A stretch of DNA of 14,944 nucleotides, taken from NCBI GenBank assembly GCA_030612225.1, contig JAUWOH010000031.1, positions 1 to 14,944 on the forward strand, read 5' to 3'. Numbering within the stretch: the first letter of the stretch is position 1; each line of letters begins with the position of its first letter. This document shows positions 1 to 7,369 of this stretch, in pieces. This stretch comes from Desulfobacteraceae bacterium (GTDB lineage: Bacteria > Desulfobacterota > Desulfobacteria > Desulfobacterales > JAUWMJ01). The translations under genes were made by a program, and so were the position numbers. Below the pieces are notes generated by a model, which was not told where the DNA came from, searched no databases, and saw nothing but the letters and a program-made list of their open reading frames with translations.

Positions 1-2615
1 GCCATTATCTTGTAAGCATGGCTGTTTATACTGTACCCGCTTGAAAGAAGAACCCTAACATTGCTATTGATTTCCTTTAACTTGTCAAAAGTCTCCCCGC
101 CCTCCATGACAGGCATAATCATGTCTAAAATTATAAGATCAATTTTGTCCTGGTTTTCTTTATATATCTCTATAGCTTCTTTTCCGCTGCCTGCTGTCAT
201 TACATCATAGCCCAGCTTTTTAATGATCTGCTTTCCAACATCGGTTATCATTTTCTCATCATCTACAAGAAGAATCATCCCCTGACCTATTATCAGTTTT
301 TCATATGTCTTTTTCTCTTTTACAACAGCTTTTCCTGATGCAGGCAGGTAAACAGAAAAGGTGGTTCCTTCCCCCAGTTCACTGTAAACATTTATAAATC
401 CCTCGTGATTCTTGATGATTCCGTAAACAGAAGCCAGGCCCAGCCCGGTACCCCTGCCCATCTCCCGGGTTGTAAAGAACGGTTCAAAGATTCTCTGGCG
501 TATTGTCTCTTCCATACCCACGCCGGTGTCGGCGACCAAGATTTTTACATATTTTCCGGGTTTCACTTCAAAATGTACGTCATATTTTTCATCAATTATA
601 ACGTTTTCCGTTTTAACAGTAAGATCGCCTCCGCCTGGCATAGCCTGCCATGCATTCACGTAAAGATTCAGCAGAGCCTGCTCGATCTGTCCACGGTCAA
701 TATCTGTGGCCCACAGGTTCTTTTCGTAAATTTCGTAAATCGTAATCTCTTTTCTTGTCCTCTGAAACATCTGAGTCTGATTTTTAACAAGTTCGTTCAA
801 ATCCGTCGCCCTTGTCTCATACTTTCCGCCCCTGGCAAAACCAAGAAGCTGCTTTGTAAGATTTACCGAACTTTTAACATGATTCTTTATTTCATTTAGG
901 TGTTCAAACATAGGATGTGATGAATCAACATCCATGAGCATCAGCGAAGTATGCCCCTGGATTCCCATCAAAAGGTTGTTAAAATCATGGGCAATTCCTC
1001 CGGCCAGTGTGCCGATGGCCTCCATCTTCTGGGCCTGGAGAAGCTGTGCTGTGAGCCGGGCCTTTTCCTCCTCGGCTTTCTTGCGGTCGGTTATGTCACG
1101 CCAGACTGAGAGAAGAGCCTGTCGGCCATGGAAAGTAATGGCTTCACCTGTGCACTCGCAACTTACTGTCTCCCCGTCAAGCCTGAAAAATTCTAATTCC
1201 ACCAGCGATACTTGTTTACCTTTGTGGATAAGTTCCATCCGTTTTTTACCAACTTCGTAATAATCGGGATGAACAACCTTCCAGTACGATCTTCCGATGA
1301 GTTCTTTTGGATCGGCAGCCCCAAGCAACCTCGCCGCAGTCGGATTGGCAAAGACAATCTTTTCATCAGCCCAAACCATAACAGAATCCGGCATCAGGTC
1401 CATAAGATTACGATAGCGCTTTTCGTTTTCCCGCAGTATATTTTCAGCCTGCTTGCGCTCGGAGATGTTTATACTGACCGTCTGAAGCATTAGCTTGTCC
1501 CGGTGTTTGAAAGCCGTCCCGGAGGATTCAACGTCTATCACTCGGCCGTCTAAAGCGATGAACCGGTGCTCCCTGAGAGGAGCGCTCCTGCTTCCAGGTG
1601 AAGCCTTTTCCATGCGCTCTTTTGACCCTGCCCGGTCGTCAGGGTGAACAAGATCGAGATAAGGCCGTCCGATCAACTCTTGAGGCCCCGAGGCACCGAA
1701 CAGCTTCACCCCGGAAGGATTGACATAATGAATTTTACCTTCGCTATGTACCAGAATCGTATTTGGCGAAATTTCCACCAGCTTCCGATACTGTTCCTCG
1801 GACTGGTCAAGGGCTTCTTCAACCAGTTTTCGTTCACTTACATCATTTAAAATAACAATAATAGAATTTCTGCCTTCGTCTTTAATTGGAATTATGTTCA
1901 GCAAAACCTGCCTGTCATTAATATCAATCGGCAGATCACCATTAATTGAATCCGGCGAGCCAGTGGCAGACTCCACCAGGTCGCTTACACTTTTTAAATT
2001 GTTTCCCTGAAAAAGCCCGGTAAAATAACTGCCGAGCAGTTTTTCTTCTTCAATACCGGATATTATAACTGCAACCGGGTTGGCATATATAATCTTTCCT
2101 TCCGGTGTTAGTTCAAAAATTCCTTCTGCCATATTTGCTATTATAACCTGAAGATGTCTTTTGGTGTAAAGGAGTTCCTTTGTGATCTCTCTCTTATTAA
2201 TATCTTCAATTCCAATCACTTTTTCCGCAAATCCGCTTAAATCTCCCTTTTTCCACCTGTCAAGCAGAGTAAGAACATGGGCCGACATTTTATCAAACGG
2301 TCCCTTGGCAATGCATGCATCGGCCCCAAACCCTGTAAAGTCGAGCTCACCTTCGGCAGCAATGGCCGAAAGGATAACAAGAAAAGCATCTTTCATCTGC
2401 GGCATGCTGCGGACAATCCTGCACAGCTTTTCACCGCTGATATTCGGCATGATCAGGTCAATAAAGATTACATCAGGAGCAAATCCTTTCAAAACATCAA
2501 GAGCGGAAATACCATCTTTTGCTGTCTTAACCTCAAAACCCTCTTTCTCAAGCAAAGTGGACATAAATTTTTGCATCATCTGGTGATTATCCACCACCAG
2601 TATCTTATTTTTCAT
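1..2615 (-). CDS. Hybrid sensor histidine kinase REC-PAS3-HisKA-HATPase-REC (3' end outside window)
   Basis: This is a soluble hybrid histidine kinase; I translated it by hand because it runs off the left edge (871 complete codons visible). It starts at ATG 2615 with AGGAA about 9 nt upstream. Domain order: receiver (acceptor D53, in IDLIMP) at residues 1-125; three PAS-like domains at about 155-275, 280-400 and 405-525; HisKA with the HDFNN motif (H543); HATPase with N-box NAWQA, G1 motif DTGVGM and G2 GRGTGLGL; then a second receiver with VDDE and acceptor D831 (LDMIMP). The last visible residues are about 30 short of a normal receiver end, so the conserved Lys lies outside. No membrane segment is seen, so signals are probably read in the cytoplasm through the PAS domains or the N-terminal receiver. 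The first receiver reads VDN rather than VDD at the acidic pocket, so its Mg2+ site may be altered. Family assignment is firm; ligand and partner are unknown. Confidence 0.95.
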   Translation of the reverse strand, partial: MKNKILVVDNHQMMQKFMSTLLEKEGFEVKTAKDGISALDVLKGFAPDVIFIDLIMPNISGEKLCRIVRSMPQMKDAFLVILSAIAAEGELDFTGFGADACIAKGPFDKMSAHVLTLLDRWKKGDLSGFAEKVIGIEDINKREITKELLYTKRHLQVIIANMAEGIFELTPEGKIIYANPVAVIISGIEEEKLLGSYFTGLFQGNNLKSVSDLVESATGSPDSINGDLPIDINDRQVLLNIIPIKDEGRNSIIVILNDVSERKLVEEALDQSEEQYRKLVEISPNTILVHSEGKIHYVNPSGVKLFGASGPQELIGRPYLDLVHPDDRAGSKERMEKASPGSRSAPLREHRFIALDGRVIDVESSGTAFKHRDKLMLQTVSINISERKQAENILRENEKRYRNLMDLMPDSVMVWADEKIVFANPTAARLLGAADPKELIGRSYWKVVHPDYYEVGKKRMELIHKGKQVSLVELEFFRLDGETVSCECTGEAITFHGRQALLSVWRDITDRKKAEEEKARLTAQLLQAQKMEAIGTLAGGIAHDFNNLLMGIQGHTSLMLMDVDSSHPMFEHLNEIKNHVKSSVNLTKQLLGFARGGKYETRATDLNELVKNQTQMFQRTRKEITIYEIYEKNLWATDIDRGQIEQALLNLYVNAWQAMPGGGDLTVKTENVIIDEKYDVHFEVKPGKYVKILVADTGVGMEETIRQRIFEPFFTTREMGRGTGLGLASVYGIIKNHEGFINVYSELGEGTTFSVYLPASGKAVVKEKKTYEKLIIGQGMILLVDDEKMITDVGKQIIKKLGYDVMTAGSGKEAIEIYKENQDKIDLIILDMIMPVMEGGETFDKLKEINSNVRVLLSSGYSINSHAYKIM

Positions 2616-2652
2616 TGAAAAATTTCCTGCTTTTTTTGTCAAACATAACCCT

Positions 2653-2680
2653 GAACCAAGAACCGCGAACCAATAAACCT
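2653..2680. repeat. Heptanucleotide repeat remnant (GAACCNN)
   Basis: Three to four 7-bp units in register: GAACCAA, GAACCGC, GAACCAA, TAAACCT. They lie in the 127-bp gap between the diguanylate cyclase gene and the hybrid kinase gene. The period matches the larger arrays in this window (see 3937-4064 and 4863-4928). Confidence 0.6.
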
Positions 2681-2742
2681 GATTAGTTACACTATGTTTT
2701 TATTTTTAATCACAAAGTCACTAAAAATACAATCTTGAAAAA

Positions 2743-3684
2743 CTAAACACCCAACCTTCCTCCCACAACTCTGTTTCTCCCTTCGTTTTTTGCCTGGTAA
2801 AGATACTTATCTGCATGGTTGATTAATGTGTCAAACGAAATTTCATCACCAGCATTGCCCGAATCAAAACCTGCTACGCCAAAACTGGCAGTAACTTTAA
2901 TCTTCTTTGTTCCAACATCAAAATTTTTTTCGGAAATAACCCGGCGAAGTCTTTCCGACAGATGCAAAGCTCCATCCAAATCGGTCTCGGGAAGTGTAAC
3001 TAAAAACTCTTCGCCCCCGTACCTGGCCAGCATATCAACTTTATCCCTGATGGAATCCTTTAAACGCTTTGAAAATTCTTTTAATACCAGGTCTCCTGCC
3101 TGGTGACCGTATGTATCGTTTACTTTTTTAAAATGATCAATGTCACACATAACAATAGAAAGAGGACGATTGTATCTTCCTGCTCTTTGAATCTCCTGGG
3201 GAAGCCGCGCATTCAAACACCCACGATTGGAACAACCGGTTAGAGGATCGGTAATAGATAAAATCCTGATCTTTTCATTCGCCTGTCGCAGGGCTCTTTC
3301 CTGTTCAAGAAAACGCCTCCCTGTGTTCAAACGCGCAATCAATTCAGCCTTGTTGAAAGGCTTGGTCAAATACTCATCTGCGCCTGCCTCCAGCCCGGAG
3401 ATAAGATCTTCCTGGGAATCTTTTGCGGTAAGAAGTACAATAAAAACATATCCCGGATTTTCCTTTTGTCTGATGGCCCTACACAGCTCAAGTCCGTCCA
3501 TCTCGGGCATCATCCAGTCCGTCAAAATAATAGGAAAAAAACTTTCTTTAAGCAGATCAAATGCTTTTTGCCCGTTTTCCACGGAAACAACTTCATGTCC
3601 CGCCTTTATAAGGGTTTTTTCCAGAAGCATCCGTGTGACTGCATCATCTTCTGCTATCAGTATGGGAAAGTTGTCATTTGACAT
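2743..3684 (-). CDS. Response regulator with GGDEF domain (diguanylate cyclase, PleD/WspR-like)
   Basis: This 313-aa protein is predicted to make cyclic di-GMP from two GTP when its receiver is phosphorylated. The receiver spans residues 5-123 with acidic pair D13/D14, phosphoacceptor D56, T86 and K108, so the phosphorylation site is complete. A short helical linker (about 124-142) leads to the GGDEF domain (about 143-308), which has the metal-binding segment CDIDHFKKVND (D181) and an intact GGEEF active site at 223-227. The usual allosteric I-site RxxD, five residues before GGEEF, reads DKVD (214-217), so c-di-GMP feedback inhibition is probably lost. The gene lies 99 bp downstream of the membrane hybrid kinase on the same strand, which makes that kinase a natural phosphodonor; this is inference. 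The start is ATG 3684. An ATG 7 nt upstream (3691) opens a 5-codon frame only. Confidence 0.95.
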   Translation of the reverse strand: MSNDNFPILIAEDDAVTRMLLEKTLIKAGHEVVSVENGQKAFDLLKESFFPIILTDWMMPEMDGLELCRAIRQKENPGYVFIVLLTAKDSQEDLISGLEAGADEYLTKPFNKAELIARLNTGRRFLEQERALRQANEKIRILSITDPLTGCSNRGCLNARLPQEIQRAGRYNRPLSIVMCDIDHFKKVNDTYGHQAGDLVLKEFSKRLKDSIRDKVDMLARYGGEEFLVTLPETDLDGALHLSERLRRVISEKNFDVGTKKIKVTASFGVAGFDSGNAGDEISFDTLINHADKYLYQAKNEGRNRVVGGRLGV

Positions 3685-3691
3685 TTGACAT
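3675..3691 (-). repeat. Tandem ATGTCAA heptamer over the diguanylate cyclase start codon
   Basis: The minus strand reads ATGTCAA, ATGTCAA, ATGACAA-like from 3691 downwards, duplicating the start codon at a 7-nt distance. The first ATG (3691) sits only 3 nt after GGA and terminates after five codons (M S N V K stop). The second (3684) is about 10 nt from GGA and opens the real gene. Confidence 0.6.
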
Positions 3692-3773
3692 TTATCCTTT
3701 GGCTTTAGTTACTTCAACTGCTTAACTGCAATTCTTTTCCAAGAAATTATCCATATTTTGAAAGCTCTAAATT

Positions 3774-3782
3774 ATTATAGCA
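3774..3782 (-). promoter_or_regulatory. Possible extended -10 promoter for the diguanylate cyclase gene
   Basis: The minus strand has TGCTATAAT, a perfect extended -10 box, just after the stop codon of the upstream kinase and about 90 nt before the GGDEF gene start. No recognisable -35 is seen at the proper distance (TAAATG). The region is AT-rich, so the match could be chance. Confidence 0.3.
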
Positions 3783-3783
3783 A

Positions 3784-6700
3784 TTATGCTAATACCCATT
3801 TATCAATTACTTCAAAGACAAGCTCTCTTCTTATCGGTTTTGTGATATAGTCATCCATGCCTGCCTCAAGGCAAATTTCCCTGTCACCCTTCATGGCGTT
3901 GGCGGTCATAGCCACGATCGGAATACGTTCCGGTCGAGCTGATAGCTGATAACTTATAGGTAATAGGTTTAGCTCTTCCTTTGCTGCAGACTGCGAGCTG
4001 TTTGCTCTGAGCTGCCTGCCTGTGCGTGTGCGCACGCAGACAGGTGAGCTATGAGCTATCAGCTCTTTCTCCCATTTTCTTATTTCACCTGTTGCTTCCA
4101 GGCCGTCCATTTCCGGCATCTGGATGTCCATGAATATAAGGTCAAAATCGTCGGGAGAGCTTGTGTATTTTTCGAAGGCCGCTTTGCCGTTATTGGCAAC
4201 CTCAATGTGGTAACCGGCCTTTTTAAGCATCAGCGATGCAAGCTTCTGGTTGACCGGATTGTCTTCGGCCAGTAGAATTCGCACTGATTGCTTTGCCTCT
4301 TCTTTAATTGAATGCTGGGTAGCGATTTTACTTTGTACCGGTTTTTCTTTTAGCTGTAAGCTATGAGCTGTGAGCTCATTTCCCAACAACCGCTCCATCA
4401 TCTTTATGAGCTTTTCCCTTCGAACCGGCTTGGCTAAAAAACCGTCAAATCCTGCATCTTCGCATTTTTTTGCGTCCCGCTCCATCAGAGAAGAAAGGGC
4501 AAGAAGGAAAGTGTGGGTTGCCAGTTGCGGACTGCGGGCTGCAAGCTGATCTTCATATTTTTTAGCTTTTCTTGCTACTTCGTATCCACTCATCTCAGGC
4601 ATCTGGATATCTGAAATGCAAAGATCAAAGGGCCTTCCTGTTTCCATGGCTTTTTGCAAGGCAGGTAAAACTTCTTTTCCCTGGGAAAGAGCAACCACAT
4701 TCATTTCCACCAATGTTAAAATATGCGTTAAAATCTCAAGGTTTCTCCGGTTATCATCAACAATAAGAACCTTTTTGCCGGTAAGCGAGACAGGAAATGC
4801 TCTTTTCACCTCGACTTTTTCAGCCTTTTTAAGCCATGCGGTGAAGTGGAAAACACTCCCTCGTTGCTCGTTGCTCGTTTCTGGTTTCTGGTTACTCGTT
4901 GCTTGTTGTTCGTTGCTCGTTGCTGGTTCTCCGCCCTTCAATCGACAATCACCAATCGACCTGTCTGCGTGCGGAAACGCACAGGCAGGCAATCGACAAT
5001 CCGCCGGGCTTTGGGCCCACACATCACCTTCCATAAGTCCGGATATTTTCTTGCATATGGAAAGACCCAGACCGGTGCCGCCGTATTTCCTCGTTGTTGA
5101 ACCGTCTGCCTGCTGGAAAGGATCAAAGATGATTGCCAGCTTATCTTCGGGAATACCTATGCCGGTGTCACGTATTCTTGCATGAATCAAAACCCTGTCT
5201 TCATCTTCCTTCTCCACTTCAAGAGAAAGTTCAATTTCACCGGATTCTGTAAATTTGGGAGCATTACCCATCAGATTGGTAATGACCTGCCTGTACCGCG
5301 TAGGGTCACCTTTCACCATTGCAGGAAGGTTATCGCCGATCCGGCATAAAACCTCGATGGGTTTTGATTCAATCTTCGGGCGGATCAGTTCACAAATATC
5401 ATAGGCAAGAAGCTCAGGATCAAATTCAATCTCTTCAAAATCGAGCTGTCCTGCCTCTATCTTTGAAAAATCAAGGATATCGTTTATTAAAGAGAGCAGA
5501 GATTCCCCGCTTCTTTTAACTGTTGCCACATAATCGCTCTGCTCTTCATCAAGACCAGTATCGAGGAGCATGTCAGAAAAGCCTATTACGGCGTTCATGG
5601 GCGTTCTAATCTCATGACTCATGTTGGCCAGAAACTCACTTTTTGCCATACTGGCAGACTCTGCCATTAAAGCCATCTCATTGGCCTGCTCTATGGCGTA
5701 CTCTAACTGGCGGTTGGTTTCAGAAAGCTCTTCTTCGGCCTGCTTGCGCTCTGTAATATCGGAATCAATTCCCCGGTAGCCGATAAGCTCGCCTTTTTCA
5801 TCAAGTATCGGAATTCCGTTGGTCAAAAAACAAACCATTTTTCCGTTCTTTGTAAGATTCCAGTTTTCCAGGTTGCGTATCGGGCGCTTTTCTGTAACAA
5901 TCTCACTAAAGATAGCGCCGATTCTTTTCTTCTCATCAGGATGCATGAAATCAAAGGATGTTTTACCGACCATTTCGTCTGGTTTATAACCCAGGATATC
6001 TTCCACACTTCCTGAGCAATATGTATACACCCCACTGGTATCTGTCTCCCATATCCAGTCAGACATGCTTTCTGCAATGTCTCTAAAACGTGCTTCCGAC
6101 TTGCTTAAAGATTCCAGCGACTCTTTAAGACGTATTTCCGCTCTTTTGCGCCTGTTAAGGTGCTCTTTAACAGTATCTGTCATTGAATTAAAAGCTAAAA
6201 CCAGATTTTGTATTTCATTCCCTTTATCTATTTTCAAAACAGAGCCCGAGAGTTCCTTTACCGTGGTCTGGGTCTTCTTTTGCAACTCTCTTAACGGCTT
6301 AATTAGATAAAAGGCCAGCCAGCTTCCCAGAGACAAAGATATCAGGAGAATAAGCGAAACAGCTCTGAGCATATTAATCCGGTTTTGTTTAAGCAATCGC
6401 TGTGTCAAGCCGAGGTCCATTTCAACAATTGAGCAAATTGTTTTATCGAGTATTTGGATTGGCATAAAAAAGAGAGCTTTTAATTCCACTGCCTGGTCTT
6501 GACGAATCAGCTTTCTTTCCCTGATACAGCTTGCCATGGCAGCAGGATCAATGCGGACTCCCTTTCCTTCAGAGATCGAACTAGCTATCACATTATTTTT
6601 TATGCCTATAAAAACGTTGGCATTGATTACACGAGCAATTCTTTTGGCAAAAGCATCGTTGACCCAGGTTCCTGCCATAATCGTGCCGATCACTTTGCCA

Positions 6701-7200
6701 TACCATTCTATTGGCCCATAGGTCCTGATGCTCCAACCGAGACTGCATTTTGAAATATACATACTGCTTTTGCCGGCCAGCGCATTATTTACCGGCTCGA
6801 TATCCTTTATATCTCCCTGCTTTTTAGAATAAGTTCGATAAATAACTCTATTTTCTTTATCTGTTATCCAGAGCATACCTATATTCAGGTCTTGAGCCAT
6901 TGTATGCATTATTTCTTTCAGAAGCTTGGTGTCTTCACTTGACTCATAATAGTCGACAAGTGCGTTTTTCAGAACAATGTGTTTTCTCAAGGCCTTTGAC
7001 AAACCGGACAGCCTGTCTGTTTCTTCTTTTAATATAGCTTTGATAACCTTTTCGGTGCTTTTGGCAAAATCGGCTTCATGTCTCTCTACTGCCTTTTTTA
7101 AAGAAAAGATGCTCACGTAATATGATAATGATGTTGCGCTCAAGGCCACTAGAAAAATCAGCCCGATTAAATAATATGCGAGACTTCCTTTGATCTTCAT
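3784..7200 (-). CDS. Membrane hybrid histidine kinase: Cache-like sensor, HAMP, PAS, HisKA, HATPase, REC, REC
   Basis: This 1138-aa hybrid kinase starts at ATG 7200, with AAGGA 6 nt upstream. TM1 (about 9-31) and TM2 (about 279-303) bracket a 250-residue periplasmic sensor that looks like a double Cache domain. A HAMP linker follows (about 304-360), then PAS (about 370-490), HisKA with SHEIRTPMN (H529), and HATPase with NLMGNA, DTGIGI and GGTGLGL. Two receivers have acceptors D864 and D1025, each in SDIQMP or MDIQMP context with a C-terminal KP. The overall plan resembles BarA/TorS-type kinases, but no Hpt domain is present, so phosphate would pass through a separate Hpt or straight to a regulator. 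At least four low-complexity stretches (about 729-780, 884-895, 941-950, 1046-1088) are encoded by 7-bp-period DNA repeats inserted in frame at surface loops. The HATPase insert falls in the beta hairpin after GLMEGDVW. Whether the kinase still works is unknown; all catalytic motifs are intact. Confidence 0.93.
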   Translation of the reverse strand: MKIKGSLAYYLIGLIFLVALSATSLSYYVSIFSLKKAVERHEADFAKSTEKVIKAILKEETDRLSGLSKALRKHIVLKNALVDYYESSEDTKLLKEIMHTMAQDLNIGMLWITDKENRVIYRTYSKKQGDIKDIEPVNNALAGKSSMYISKCSLGWSIRTYGPIEWYGKVIGTIMAGTWVNDAFAKRIARVINANVFIGIKNNVIASSISEGKGVRIDPAAMASCIRERKLIRQDQAVELKALFFMPIQILDKTICSIVEMDLGLTQRLLKQNRINMLRAVSLILLISLSLGSWLAFYLIKPLRELQKKTQTTVKELSGSVLKIDKGNEIQNLVLAFNSMTDTVKEHLNRRKRAEIRLKESLESLSKSEARFRDIAESMSDWIWETDTSGVYTYCSGSVEDILGYKPDEMVGKTSFDFMHPDEKKRIGAIFSEIVTEKRPIRNLENWNLTKNGKMVCFLTNGIPILDEKGELIGYRGIDSDITERKQAEEELSETNRQLEYAIEQANEMALMAESASMAKSEFLANMSHEIRTPMNAVIGFSDMLLDTGLDEEQSDYVATVKRSGESLLSLINDILDFSKIEAGQLDFEEIEFDPELLAYDICELIRPKIESKPIEVLCRIGDNLPAMVKGDPTRYRQVITNLMGNAPKFTESGEIELSLEVEKEDEDRVLIHARIRDTGIGIPEDKLAIIFDPFQQADGSTTRKYGGTGLGLSICKKISGLMEGDVWAQSPADCRLPACAFPHADRSIGDCRLKGGEPATSNEQQATSNQKPETSNEQRGSVFHFTAWLKKAEKVEVKRAFPVSLTGKKVLIVDDNRRNLEILTHILTLVEMNVVALSQGKEVLPALQKAMETGRPFDLCISDIQMPEMSGYEVARKAKKYEDQLAARSPQLATHTFLLALSSLMERDAKKCEDAGFDGFLAKPVRREKLIKMMERLLGNELTAHSLQLKEKPVQSKIATQHSIKEEAKQSVRILLAEDNPVNQKLASLMLKKAGYHIEVANNGKAAFEKYTSSPDDFDLIFMDIQMPEMDGLEATGEIRKWEKELIAHSSPVCVRTRTGRQLRANSSQSAAKEELNLLPISYQLSARPERIPIVAMTANAMKGDREICLEAGMDDYITKPIRRELVFEVIDKWVLA
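3937..4064. repeat. Heptanucleotide array with embedded palindrome, inside the second receiver of the hybrid kinase
   Basis: Seven-bp units on the plus strand: AGCTGAT twice, AACTTAT, AGGTAAT, AGGTTTA (3937-3971); then GCTGCAG, ACTGCGA, GCTGTTT, GCTCTGA, GCTGCCT (3983-4017); then the palindrome 4015-4044; then GTGAGCT, ATGAGCT, ATCAGCT (4044-4064). The block is translated as about 43 extra residues between helix 3 and strand 4 of the receiver carrying D1025. Confidence 0.8.
4015..4044. repeat. 30-bp imperfect palindrome, copy 1
   Basis: Begins CCTGCCTGTGCGTG and ends CACGCAGACAGG. The arms pair with a 2-nt bulge around a TGCG-like loop. It lies inside a heptad array and is a sibling of the element at 4960-4989. 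Confidence 0.65.
4352..4379. repeat. Four heptads (AGCTNNN) in the REC-REC linker of the hybrid kinase
   Basis: Units AGCTGTA, AGCTATG, AGCTGTG, AGCTCAT in perfect 7-bp register. They encode about ten residues of the linker between the two receivers. Confidence 0.75.
4517..4551. repeat. Five heptads inside the first receiver of the hybrid kinase
   Basis: Units GTTGCCA, GTTGCGG, ACTGCGG, GCTGCAA, GCTGATC. They encode about 12 residues between helix 3 and strand 4 of the receiver carrying D864, the same loop that is invaded in the second receiver. Confidence 0.7.
4863..5005. repeat. Heptanucleotide array with embedded palindrome, inside the HATPase domain of the hybrid kinase
   Basis: Nine GTTGCTC-type heptads run without a break (4863-4925). 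A second family of AATCGAC, AATCACC, AATCGAC units (about 4939-4959) follows, then the 30-bp palindrome (4960-4989), then AATCGAC, AATCCGC. Translation gives about 52 residues (729-780), including a 7-aa-period TSNEQ-type repeat, where homologous kinases have a short turn before the final GSVFHF strand. Confidence 0.8.
4960..4989. repeat. 30-bp imperfect palindrome, copy 2 (opposite orientation)
   Basis: Reads CCTGTCTGCGTG, a GCGGAA-like loop, then ACAGGCAGG. It is the reverse-orientation relative of the element at 4015-4044 and is also flanked on both sides by 7-bp repeats. Because of the orientation the two copies are translated into different peptides. Confidence 0.65.
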
Positions 7201-7369
7201 ATGAGTTCCTTTATTATAGTACTCTGTTTCATAATTCCGGTGACATAATCTCTGAAAGAGTCCATCCTCCGTACTAATTAAAACTCAAGTCTAGCACCCT
7301 TGATTTCCATCACTGTCAAAACGGTAAGAGGTAAAAATAATAATGGTGAAAAGTGATAGTTTCTTTAAT

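Noticed and set aside
405..2618. Plus-strand open frames opposite the first hybrid kinase
   Set aside because: They are shadows of the minus-strand kinase, which has all expected domains in one uninterrupted frame; the plus frames show no domain or start signals.
4863..4928. CRISPR array
   Set aside because: The units are 7 bp with no spacers; this is a simple tandem heptad array inside a coding frame.
3784..7200. Hybrid kinase is a pseudogene because of low-complexity inserts
   Set aside because: Every insert keeps the frame, and H529, the N, G1 and G2 boxes, and both receiver Asp residues are intact.
7212..7217. TATAAT on the minus strand before the membrane hybrid kinase
   Set aside because: A start from this box would fall within a few bases of the ATG, leaving no SD in the transcript, and there is no -35.
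7290..7319. TTGACA on the minus strand (7314-7319) as a kinase promoter
   Set aside because: At a 17-bp spacing the -10 is TGCTAG (poor). The better TAGACT is 20 bp away, too far.
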